This document shows, piece by piece, positions 6,922 through 13,665 of a stretch of DNA of 13,665 nucleotides. The stretch lies in assembly GCA_033850885.1 (NCBI GenBank), contig JAWWPG010000048.1, forward strand, positions 1 through 13,665, written 5' to 3'. Each line of letters opens with the position of its first letter. Position 1 is the first letter of the stretch. Origin of the DNA: JAWWPG01 sp033850885 (lineage in GTDB: Bacteria; Actinomycetota; Actinomycetes; Propionibacteriales; Nocardioidaceae). Position numbers and translations under genes: made by a program. The notes beneath the pieces were generated by a model. It saw only the letters and a program-made list of their open reading frames with translations. It was not told the DNA's origin and did not search any database.

Positions 6922-7626
6922 TCAGCCGCAAATCTGGCTCGGCGGAAGACCCGTGACCGTCGAGGCGCTCGTCGCGCCGGCGGCGCGCAGGCTGAGCCAG
7001 TTGCGGGCGGCGGCGGAGACCGGGGCCGAGAGCGACCCATCGCCAGGCTGGATCTTGCCGTTCACCCATGTTCCGATGGCCGGGTTCACGAGGATGTGCT
7101 GCTTCGCCGCATACGACTTCAGGTAGGCGTTGCCGGCTGTCAGGTCGGCTTTGGTGACGTTGTCGGCGGTGGTGACCGAGGGGTTCTTCTGATGGGCGCC
7201 GATAACGGCTGCCTGCAGCTCCGAGCGCGCGGAGTCGGTGAAGAACTCGACGAGCAGCTGCCGATCTGTGGGGTCGACGCCCGCGGGGACCGTCTCGCTC
7301 GTCGTGATCTTGGCGATCGCGGCCGGGCTCACCGTGAGATGAAGCCGATCCGCCGCGGCCCCGGACAGCTCGAACGTGATCAGGTTCTGCGTGAAGAATG
7401 TCCGGAAGGAAGCCGTGGAGGTGCTGGGGGAGGCGCCTCCGCTCTTGAGCCGGGCAGCCTTCTGGAAGCTGCACGCGGCGAGCACCAGATCCTCGACGTG
7501 GTTCTGGCTGATCGTCGTGCTGTTGACAACTGCAGCCGCACCGGGGTGCAGGGTGCACCCGGTGAGCGCAAGGGCGGCCACCACCGCGAGTCCTCCCAGC
7601 GCTGGCCTTCTCCTGCGAGACGTCAC
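6922..7626 (-). CDS. Secreted lipoprotein with SurA N-terminal-like domain
   Basis: This is a 234-residue predicted lipoprotein. A twin-charged start (MTSRRRRP) and a hydrophobic stretch lead to the lipobox LTGC, with lipidated Cys24. The mature part begins with HPGAAAVVNSTTISQNHVEDL (28-48), the pattern of SurA/PrsA-type chaperone N-domains. It continues with helical segments and ends with VNPAIGTWVNGKIQPGDGSLS (180-200), a tail I associate with the actinobacterial SurA-N-like lipoproteins. No parvulin (PPIase) domain is present, so chaperone rather than isomerase activity is the likelier guess. Two cysteines (52 and 233) could form a disulfide. The GTG at 7626 has AAGGAG (7640-7635) eight bases upstream and lies 3 bases after the mfd stop. 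It sits between mfd and mazG, a placement I recall from Streptomyces-like genomes. Its client proteins are unknown. Confidence 0.8.
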   Translation of the reverse strand: MTSRRRRPALGGLAVVAALALTGCTLHPGAAAVVNSTTISQNHVEDLVLAACSFQKAARLKSGGASPSTSTASFRTFFTQNLITFELSGAAADRLHLTVSPAAIAKITTSETVPAGVDPTDRQLLVEFFTDSARSELQAAVIGAHQKNPSVTTADNVTKADLTAGNAYLKSYAAKQHILVNPAIGTWVNGKIQPGDGSLSAPVSAAARNWLSLRAAGATSASTVTGLPPSQICG

Positions 7627-7629
7627 TGC

Positions 7630-10600
7630 TCATGCTCCTTGTGATGGCGAAGGCAACGACGGCGCGGCCGGTCCCTTGCTGATGTCCTCGATCACCCGAC
7701 CCGCCCAATCTAGTACGGCGACATCGCGCAGCGCCTCGCCCCCGACCCGGGCCGTCCTCGGGCGAGGCACCAGGACGCTGCGCAGCGGAGGCTTCACCAC
7801 GCTCCCCGGATAGAGCCTATCGATCCGGACGCGCGTCGAGTCCGGCACGTCGACGGGTGCGAAGCGCACATACTTGCCCTGCACGTTGACGTCGGTGATC
7901 TTGGCCCGCTTCGCCGCCACCCGCAACAGGGCGACCGCCAGCAGGTTCTCGACGGCGGGCGGCAGGGCGCCGTACCTGTCGAGGAGCTCCGCGCGCAACG
8001 CGTCGACCTGCTCCGGGGACCTGACCTCGGCCAGCCGCCGGTACATCTCCAGCCGCAACCGTTCGCTGGGCACGTACTCGTGCGGGAGGTGGGCGTCGAC
8101 GGGGAGCTCGATCCGCACCTCGTCCTCGTCGGCCGGCTCTTCGCCGCGGTACTCGGCGACCGCTTCGCCCACCAGCCGCACGTAGAGGTCGAAGCCGACA
8201 TCAGCGATGTGGCCCGACTGCTCGCCCCCGAGGAGGTTGCCCGCCCCGCGGATCTCGAGGTCCTTCATCGCGACGGCCATCCCGGCCCCGAGGTCCGCAT
8301 GCTGCGCAATCGTCGCCAGCCTCTCATGAGCGGTCTCCGTCAGCGGCTTCTCGGGCGGGTAGAGGAAGTAGGCGTAGGCCCGCTCGCCTCCTCGTCCGAC
8401 CCTGCCCCGCAGCTGGTGCAGCTGCGACAGGCCGAGCAGGTCCGCCCGCTCGATGACGAGAGTGTTGGCGTTGGCCACGTCGAGGCCCGACTCCACGATC
8501 GTCGTACAGACCAGCACGTCGTACTTGCGCTCCCAGAAGTCGAGCATGACCTGCTCGAGCTGGCGTTCGTGCTGCTTGCCGTGGGCGACGGTGATCCGCG
8601 CCTCCGGCACCAGCTCGCTCAGCCGCCTCGCGGCCTTGTCGATGGACTGCACGCGGTTGTGGATGTAGAAGACCTGGCCCTCACGGAGCAGCTCGCGACG
8701 GATGGCGGCGACGACCTGCGCCGGATCCTGGTGCCCCACGAACGTGAGCACCGGGTGCCGCTCCTCGGGAGGCGTCGTGATCGTCGACATCTCGCGGATC
8801 CCGGTGACCGCCATCTCCAAAGTTCTCGGTATTGGAGTCGCGCTCATGCTCAAGACGTCAACAGCTGTTCGCATCTGCTTGAGCGCCTCCTTGTGCTCGA
8901 CACCGAAGCGCTGCTCCTCATCGACGACCACGAGGCCGAGGTCCTTGACCTTCACCTCGGCGTTGAACAGACGGTGGGTGCCGATGACGACGTCGATCGT
9001 GCCGTCGCGCAGGCCCTGGACCACCGCGCTGGCCTCGGCGTCGCTCTGGAACCGGCTGAGCGGGCGCACGTTGACAGGAAAGCCCGCGAAACGCTCGCTG
9101 AACGTCTGGAAGTGCTGCTGGACGAGCAGGGTCGTAGGCACCAGGATGGCGACCTGCTTGCCGTCCTGGACCGCCTTGAAGGCGGCCCGCACGGCAATCT
9201 CCGTCTTGCCGTATCCCACGTCGCCGCAGATCAGCCGGTCCATCGGGACCGGCAGCTCCATGTCGCGCTTGACCTCGTCGACGCTGGCCAGCTGGTCGGG
9301 CGTCTCGACGTACGGGAAGGCATCCTCGAGCTCGCGCTGCCACGGCGTGTCGGGTGAGAACGCATGACCCACCGTCGCCTGCCGGGCGGCGTACAGCTTG
9401 ATCAGGCCGGCCGCGATCTCGCGAACCGCCTTGCGGGCTCGGCCCTTGCGCCGCGACCAGTCCGATCCGCCCAGGCGGTCGAGACTCGGCTGCTCGCCGC
9501 CGACGTAGCGCGTGACCTGGTCGAGCTGGTCGGTCGGCGCGAACAGCTTGTCCGGCGGGTGTCCACGCCTCGATGCGCCGTACTCGATGACCAGGTACTC
9601 GCGGGTGGCACCCGCGACGGTTCGCTGGATCATCTCGGTGTAGCGGCCGATGCCGTGCTGCTCGTGGACGACGTAGTCACCGGGCGTCAGCTGGAGAGGG
9701 TCGACCTGCCTGCGGCGACGCGACGGCATCCGGGTCGCGTCGCGGGGCAGCGGCCGCTGGCTCATCAGGTCCGCGCCGGTGAGGACGGCGAGAGCGGACC
9801 CCGGAGCGACGAAGCCGTGCTGGAGGCTGCCCTGGACGACCTCGACCACGTTCGTCGCCAGCGGAGAGCTGAGGTCGTCGACGAGACGGGCCGCGACGTC
9901 GTGGTCACGGAGCACCTCGACGAGGCGCTCGCCGGGGCCGTGGCCCTCAGTGACGAGGATGACGGAGAGCCCGTCCCGGAGGAAGCCGGCAACGTCCGCG
10001 ACCGCCCGCTCGGTGTCGCCCCGATACGTCTCGGCCGGCCTCACGTCGATCGCGAGCGTGTCCACGCTGCTCGCCACGTCGACGTCGACCGACACGATGT
10101 CGCCGGTGTCGGTGCGAACCGGTGGCGACGGGGTGGCCTCATGCACGTCCGGGTCCAGTCCGAACGGGGAGATCGACCACCAGGAGAGCCCGCCACCGAC
10201 CGCCCGGGTCCGCACGTCACCGAGCGAGTGGTACGCCGCGGCACCCAGGTCGATCGGCGCCTGGCCGCCACCGGCGGCGGCGGCCCACGTCGCGTGCAGG
10301 AACTCCGTGCTGGTCGCCACCAGGTCGTGGGCGCGGGCTCGGACCCGCTCCGGGTCGCAGACAAGGACGAGGGACCCCTCTGGTAACAGATCGACGAGCA
10401 GCTCCATCTCGTCGACGAGCGCGGGTGCCAGCGACTCCATGCCCTCGACCGCGTGACCCTGGGCGATCTTGTCCAGCATCTCGAGTAGCTCGGGATGCAG
10501 CTCGGCGAGGGCAAGCGCGCGAGACCTGACCTCGTCGGTGAGCAACAGCTCACGGCACGGTGGAGCCCATAGCCCGTCAGGTGCCTTGTCGAGCGACCTC

Positions 10601-11274
10601 TGGTCGGCGACCGCAAAAGACCTGATCTCCTCGACGGTGTCGCCCCAGAACTCGATCCGGAGCGGATGCTCCTGGGTCGGGGGGAAGACGTCGACGATCC
10701 CGCCGCGGACGGCGAACTCGCCACGACGCTCGACGAGGTCGACGCGGTGGTAGGCGGCGGCCGCCAGCCGACGTACGACGTCCTCGAGATCGGCTTCGTC
10801 ACCCTCACGGAGCGAGACCGGCTCCAGGTCCCCGAGGCCTTTGACCTGCGGCTGCAGAACCGAGCGGACCGGCGCGACGATCACCCGTACCAGACCTTGC
10901 CCGGACACCCTGTCCTCGGGGTGGAGCAGGCGGCGCAGCACGGCCAGCCGGCGGCCGACCGTGTCCGACCTCGGCGACAGCCGCTCGTGCGGCAACGTCT
11001 CCCAAGCCGGGAACTCGACGACGGAGTCGGGGTCGAGCAGTCCGCTGGCGGCGTCCACCACCTCTTCGGCCTCGCGCGCGGTCGCTGTCACGACGAGCAC
11101 CGTCGGCGGAGTCCTGGGACCGTATCCGCCGGCGAGCGCGGACACGATCAAGGGACGCAACGCGGTAGGCGCGGTCATGTCGAGCACCGTCGAGCCCCCT
11201 GCACCCACGCGCTGGAGCGCCGCGGCCACTGAGGGCTCGGCGGCGACAACGGGGGTCAAGCCACGGATCGTCAT
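7630..11274 (-). CDS. mfd: Transcription-repair coupling factor Mfd
   Basis: The 1214-residue DNA translocase removes RNA polymerase stalled at lesions and recruits UvrA. The order is a UvrB-like N-terminal module (roughly 1-350; FPAWETLPHERLSP near 90-105), then the RNA-polymerase interaction domain starting GDYVVHEQHGIGRY (532-545). RecG-like helicase domains follow, with Walker A GDVGYGKT (684-691), DEEQ (785-788), MSATPIPRTLEMA, and motif VI QLRGRVGRGGERAY around 954-967. A C-terminal TRCF domain (about 1040-1160) closes the protein. All ATPase motifs are intact and the length is normal. The ATG at 11274 is 21 bases after the cysQ stop and lacks a clear purine-rich SD (CCCCGCCTC precedes it), so initiation may depend on translation of cysQ. 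Leu297 uses the rare codon TTA (10386-10384). The mfd-mazG-eno linkage is classic for actinobacteria. Confidence 0.98.
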   Translation of the reverse strand: MTIRGLTPVVAAEPSVAAALQRVGAGGSTVLDMTAPTALRPLIVSALAGGYGPRTPPTVLVVTATAREAEEVVDAASGLLDPDSVVEFPAWETLPHERLSPRSDTVGRRLAVLRRLLHPEDRVSGQGLVRVIVAPVRSVLQPQVKGLGDLEPVSLREGDEADLEDVVRRLAAAAYHRVDLVERRGEFAVRGGIVDVFPPTQEHPLRIEFWGDTVEEIRSFAVADQRSLDKAPDGLWAPPCRELLLTDEVRSRALALAELHPELLEMLDKIAQGHAVEGMESLAPALVDEMELLVDLLPEGSLVLVCDPERVRARAHDLVATSTEFLHATWAAAAGGGQAPIDLGAAAYHSLGDVRTRAVGGGLSWWSISPFGLDPDVHEATPSPPVRTDTGDIVSVDVDVASSVDTLAIDVRPAETYRGDTERAVADVAGFLRDGLSVILVTEGHGPGERLVEVLRDHDVAARLVDDLSSPLATNVVEVVQGSLQHGFVAPGSALAVLTGADLMSQRPLPRDATRMPSRRRRQVDPLQLTPGDYVVHEQHGIGRYTEMIQRTVAGATREYLVIEYGASRRGHPPDKLFAPTDQLDQVTRYVGGEQPSLDRLGGSDWSRRKGRARKAVREIAAGLIKLYAARQATVGHAFSPDTPWQRELEDAFPYVETPDQLASVDEVKRDMELPVPMDRLICGDVGYGKTEIAVRAAFKAVQDGKQVAILVPTTLLVQQHFQTFSERFAGFPVNVRPLSRFQSDAEASAVVQGLRDGTIDVVIGTHRLFNAEVKVKDLGLVVVDEEQRFGVEHKEALKQMRTAVDVLSMSATPIPRTLEMAVTGIREMSTITTPPEERHPVLTFVGHQDPAQVVAAIRRELLREGQVFYIHNRVQSIDKAARRLSELVPEARITVAHGKQHERQLEQVMLDFWERKYDVLVCTTIVESGLDVANANTLVIERADLLGLSQLHQLRGRVGRGGERAYAYFLYPPEKPLTETAHERLATIAQHADLGAGMAVAMKDLEIRGAGNLLGGEQSGHIADVGFDLYVRLVGEAVAEYRGEEPADEDEVRIELPVDAHLPHEYVPSERLRLEMYRRLAEVRSPEQVDALRAELLDRYGALPPAVENLLAVALLRVAAKRAKITDVNVQGKYVRFAPVDVPDSTRVRIDRLYPGSVVKPPLRSVLVPRPRTARVGGEALRDVAVLDWAGRVIEDISKGPAAPSLPSPSQGA

Positions 11275-11295
11275 GAGGCGGGGTGGGGTCGGCGG

Positions 11296-12096
11296 TCAGC
11301 TGCCGTGCTCGGCCCAGTACTCGCGGACGAAGCTGCTGACGGGCTCGGCGAGCTCGGGACGGCACACCAGGAGATCTGGCAGCCATACGTCATCCTGATT
11401 GTAGGCGAGGGCCGCGCCGTCGGCCCGGCTGGTGTGCAGACCTGCCGCGCGGGCCACGGCCACGGGTGCGGCGGAGTCCCATTCGTACTGGCCGCCGGCG
11501 TGGACGTAGACGTCTGTGACGTCGCGGACGACGGACATCACCTTGGCTCCCGCGGACCCCATCGGCACTAGGTCGGCGCCCATCCGCTCGGCCAGCACCG
11601 CAACGAAATCGGGCGGGCGGGTGCGGCTCACCGCCAGACGCGGCCGGCTGCTCGAGCGTGCCGGCACCACCGGCGGGTCCGCGGTGCTGAACGTCGCACC
11701 CAGGGCGGGCTGGGCCACCGCCCCGGCCACCAGGTCGCCGTCCTGCCAGAGGGCGACGTGGACGGCCCAGTCGTCACGAGGCGGCTCCGAGTACTCCCGG
11801 GTGCCGTCGAGGGGGTCGACGATCCAGACCCGGCTACGGGTCAGACGTACCTTGTCGTCCTGGCCCTCCTCGCTGAGGACCGCATCCCCTGGCCGGTAGA
11901 TGTCGAGCAGCTGCATCAGGATGGTGTGGCCGAGCCGGTCGCCGGCGTCCTTCAGCTCCCGCCCCTCGAGCCCCTGTCCGCGCAGCTCCTCGAGCCGCTC
12001 CCCGGCCACCGTGGCGGCCCACGCCGCCAGCGCGTCGTCGTCCCCCACGACGTCGTCAGCGGGTATGGGAAGATCCTCGTGGTTCGGCACGGACAC
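11296..12096 (-). CDS. cysQ: CysQ-like 3'(2'),5'-bisphosphate nucleotidase (inositol monophosphatase superfamily)
   Basis: The enzyme, about 266 residues, is predicted to dephosphorylate PAP/PAPS to AMP/APS, relieving PAP build-up during sulfate assimilation. Related enzymes also act on inositol phosphate or fructose bisphosphate. Metal-site motifs are LSEEGQDD (74-81), WIVDPLDGTREYS (91-103) and GGQYEWDSAAP (201-211). DDWAVHVALW, GSAGAKVMSVV and the tail YNQDDVWLPDLLVCRPEL strongly resemble M. tuberculosis CysQ (Rv2131c). The frame is open to 12447, but the added part is low-complexity and runs through the intergenic tandem repeat. The GTG at 12096 or the one at 12090 begins the plausible protein; neither has a strong SD. 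It is the first gene of the minus-strand cluster and probably carries the promoter for mfd. Linkage to mfd is not one I know from M. tuberculosis. Confidence 0.88.
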   Translation of the reverse strand: MSVPNHEDLPIPADDVVGDDDALAAWAATVAGERLEELRGQGLEGRELKDAGDRLGHTILMQLLDIYRPGDAVLSEEGQDDKVRLTRSRVWIVDPLDGTREYSEPPRDDWAVHVALWQDGDLVAGAVAQPALGATFSTADPPVVPARSSSRPRLAVSRTRPPDFVAVLAERMGADLVPMGSAGAKVMSVVRDVTDVYVHAGGQYEWDSAAPVAVARAAGLHTSRADGAALAYNQDDVWLPDLLVCRPELAEPVSSFVREYWAEHGS

Positions 12097-12173
12097 ACTC
12101 TGCCATACGGGTCGCGGAAGCGAAGGTCGGGCAATATCCGCGTTCCGCCCTAACAGCACCTCGCTCGGGCTAC

Positions 12174-12221
12174 CATCATGCAAGTAAGGAATTTCACCCA
12201 TCATGCAGTAAGGAATTCCAC
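12174..12221. repeat. Imperfect 25-bp tandem repeat in the divergent intergenic region
   Basis: CATCATGCAAGTAAGGAATT (12174-12193, continuing TTCAC-like to 12197) is repeated as CATCATGCAGTAAGGAATTC (12199-12218, continuing to CAC at 12221). The copies differ by one deleted A and one T-to-C change. The repeat is much richer in A+T than its surroundings. It lies 78 bases upstream of the cysQ start and about 90 upstream of the propeller gene, so it could be a double operator serving one or both, or a small relic of a mobile element. Downstream of it TTGACG (12226-12231) could be a plus-strand -35 box, but I find no matching -10 at 16-18 bases. The rest of 12097-12313 shows no gene. Confidence 0.7.
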
Positions 12222-12313
12222 GGGGTTGACGTCGCCGACCCGGAAACGGGAGTGGCGACATTGTTCTGTTCGGTGTGCTCCGCAAGGGGCCAAGGGGAGG
12301 GACCGTTCCATCC

Positions 12314-13606
12314 ATGAGAGTCATTTCTGCTGTTCTTCGCACGACTGCGGTCGCGACGTTGGCAATCGCGGGTCTCGTCGCAGGCGTCGGGTCTCCCGCG
12401 TCGGCACAGATGGCCCAGGATCGGCTGGTCTCCAGCGATCCGGCCAACTACACGCCTGACCTGATCGCGGACTCCGTGGTCGCACATCCGCGGACCCTCG
12501 CAATCGGCGTCAGCTCCGACACGACGTACATCGGCGGTCAGTTCAACACGATCTCCAACAGCACCAAGACTCAGCTCACGGTGCAGCCCAACCTGTTCGC
12601 GGTCAACCGCTTCACCGGTGCCCTGCTGCCGTGGAACCCGGTGGTCAACGCGCCGGTGTGGACGATCGCCGTGAGCGGGTCCTCCGTCTACATCGGTGGT
12701 GACTTCTCCACGGTCAACGGCATCGCCCGTCCGCGGATCGCGAAGGTCGACGCGGTGACTGGCGTCGTCGACCCCAACTTCAAGCCGCCGATCAACAGCG
12801 GGCGGGTCACCGACATCAAGGTCGTCAACGGCATGTTGTTCGTGTCGGGAGGGTTCGGGCCCAAGCTCATCGCGCTCAACCCGGCCACCGGTGCCAACCT
12901 CGGCTACTTCAAGAACACCGTCGTCGCCGGCTCGTTCCTCAACGCCAGCGGCAGCGGTCAGATCTACCGCTTCGCCGTCAACCCGCAGGACACCCGCCTG
13001 GTTGCGGTGGGCGACTTCAAGACCGTCAACGGCCGCGCTGCCGCCCGCGTCTTCATGCTGAACCTCGACACGACCTCGGCGAGCCTCAACGACTGGCATT
13101 ACGACCCGTTCGAGAACATGTGCTCGAGCGCCAACTGGGGTGCCTATGTGCAGGACGTCGACTTCTCGCCGGACGGCAGCTACTTCGCGGTTGCCGCTGC
13201 AGGCTTTGTGCCACCGGCTGGCACGACCGGGTACGTGTGTGACTCGGTCGCGAGGTTCGAGACCGACATCGCGGCACCGACCGCCCCGACGTGGATCAAC
13301 TACACCGGCGGCGACACCCTGCGCTCGGTGGCGATCACCGGCACCGCGATCTACGTGCAGGGCCACAGCAGGTGGCTCAACAACCCGCAGGGCCGCGACA
13401 GCGCCGGACCGGGCGCTGTCGACGCGATGGGCGGCGGTTCGGTAGACCCGACAACCGGGCTGGCGATGTCGTGGGCACCCCCGCACCCGTGCTCCGACGG
13501 CGGGCGCGCGATCACCGTCACCGATGACGGCATCTGGTTCGGCAACGACAGCAAGTGGTTCGGCACCGAGCCGAGGATCGGGATCGCCTTCACGCCGCTG
13601 AGCTGA
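12314..13606 (+). CDS. Secreted beta-propeller-like (delta-60/DUF5122-type repeat) protein
   Basis: This is a 430-residue protein with a Sec signal peptide (MRVISAVLRTTAVATLAIAG, continuing to the cleavage site ASA|Q after residue 31). The mature part contains repeated blade-like units of the form V-Y-I-G-G-D-F-x-T-V-N-G followed by a line like I-A-K-V-D-A-x-T-G. Examples are TYIGGQFNTISN (71-82), VYIGGDFSTVNG (125-136), LFVSGGF (175-181) and LVAVGDFKTVNG (229-240). They fit an extracellular beta-propeller related to delta-60 repeats common in actinobacterial exported proteins. Cysteines 270, 309 and 393 may be paired in part. The C-terminus has no PKD domain, anchor or sorting signal, so release to the medium is likely. 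The ATG at 12314, preceded by GGGGAGGG 12 bases away, is preferred over a GTG at 12275 because it puts the signal peptide at the N-terminus. It is transcribed away from the cysQ-mfd cluster. Its function is unknown; a surface or adhesion role is only a guess. Confidence 0.82.
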   Translation: MRVISAVLRTTAVATLAIAGLVAGVGSPASAQMAQDRLVSSDPANYTPDLIADSVVAHPRTLAIGVSSDTTYIGGQFNTISNSTKTQLTVQPNLFAVNRFTGALLPWNPVVNAPVWTIAVSGSSVYIGGDFSTVNGIARPRIAKVDAVTGVVDPNFKPPINSGRVTDIKVVNGMLFVSGGFGPKLIALNPATGANLGYFKNTVVAGSFLNASGSGQIYRFAVNPQDTRLVAVGDFKTVNGRAAARVFMLNLDTTSASLNDWHYDPFENMCSSANWGAYVQDVDFSPDGSYFAVAAAGFVPPAGTTGYVCDSVARFETDIAAPTAPTWINYTGGDTLRSVAITGTAIYVQGHSRWLNNPQGRDSAGPGAVDAMGGGSVDPTTGLAMSWAPPHPCSDGGRAITVTDDGIWFGNDSKWFGTEPRIGIAFTPLS

Positions 13607-13665
13607 CCCTCGCCGGCGTCCCGACCCCGACCCCCCCACCCCCTCCCCGGGGGGGGGGGGGGGGG
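13607..13665. other. C-rich/G-rich end of the contig
   Basis: After the last stop the sequence becomes almost pure C (13621-13648, with few A and T) and then 17 consecutive G (13649-13665). CCCC next to G17 could be drawn as a hairpin terminator, but no U tract follows. A terminal poly-G run is also a familiar artefact of two-colour Illumina chemistry, which I think more likely. Confidence 0.6.

Noticed and set aside
8080..9357. Plus-strand open frame of 425 codons opposite mfd
   Set aside because: It shadows the intact Mfd helicase domains and shows no motif, signal or RBS of its own.
12097..12447. N-terminal extension of cysQ by 117 codons
   Set aside because: The added residues are low-complexity, translate the tandem repeat, and precede the normal CysQ N-terminus; GTG starts at 12096/12090 fit the family length.
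12194..13639. Minus-strand open frame of 481 codons opposite the propeller gene
   Set aside because: The plus-strand frame has a signal peptide and repeat motifs; the minus frame has Arg/Asp/Val-rich shadow composition.
13641..13665. Rho-independent terminator at the C-run/G-run junction
   Set aside because: There is no loop with a following T tract, and the G run at the contig end is better explained as an artefact.
1..13665. CRISPR array, toxin-antitoxin pair, prophage, defence island or biosynthetic cluster
   Set aside because: There are no regularly spaced repeats beyond the two short pairs described, and every sizeable gene but the propeller protein falls in a known housekeeping family.

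Overview
The window is high-GC DNA (roughly 70% by eye) with GTG starts, strong purine-rich Shine-Dalgarno sites and almost no TTA codons. Together with the gene order mfd, mazG, eno, ftsB/divIC, DUF501, ppx this points to an actinobacterium; the same order is known in Mycobacterium tuberculosis (Rv1020 to Rv1026) and, in part, in Streptomyces. The genus cannot be fixed from the sequence. Both ends look like contig edges: the left end lies inside an insertion sequence and the right end is a run of 17 G.

Region by region: positions 1-127 hold the last residues and one terminal end of an IS481-family element. It stops within about two bases of the 3' end of a tRNA gene (129-204, minus strand) that has a UAA anticodon but no long variable arm. 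From 283 to 12096 nine genes lie on the minus strand with very little space between them. In transcription order they are a CysQ-like phosphatase, mfd, a SurA-N-like lipoprotein, mazG, enolase, an FtsB/DivIC-type septum protein, a DUF501 protein, a Ppx/GppA phosphatase, a family-5 uracil-DNA glycosylase and a type II NADH dehydrogenase (ten when the last is counted; the 72-base gap before it and its own strong SD make it the loosest member). Several starts had to be moved inward from the longest open frame, giving 4-base ATGA and GTGA overlaps that suggest translational coupling. A 217-base divergent intergenic region carrying an imperfect 25-base tandem repeat separates this cluster from one plus-strand gene (12314-13606) for a secreted beta-propeller-like protein.

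Taken together, the cluster combines genome maintenance (Mfd, UdgB), nucleotide and phosphate housekeeping (MazG, Ppx, CysQ), central energy metabolism (enolase, NDH-2), cell division (FtsB) and envelope (lipoprotein). This is a conserved actinobacterial housekeeping block rather than an accessory island. I see no defence system, CRISPR array, prophage or biosynthetic cluster. The points most worth a second look are the class-I tRNA with a UAA anticodon alongside two in-frame TTA codons in this window, the IS end abutting that tRNA, and the tandem repeat upstream of cysQ.
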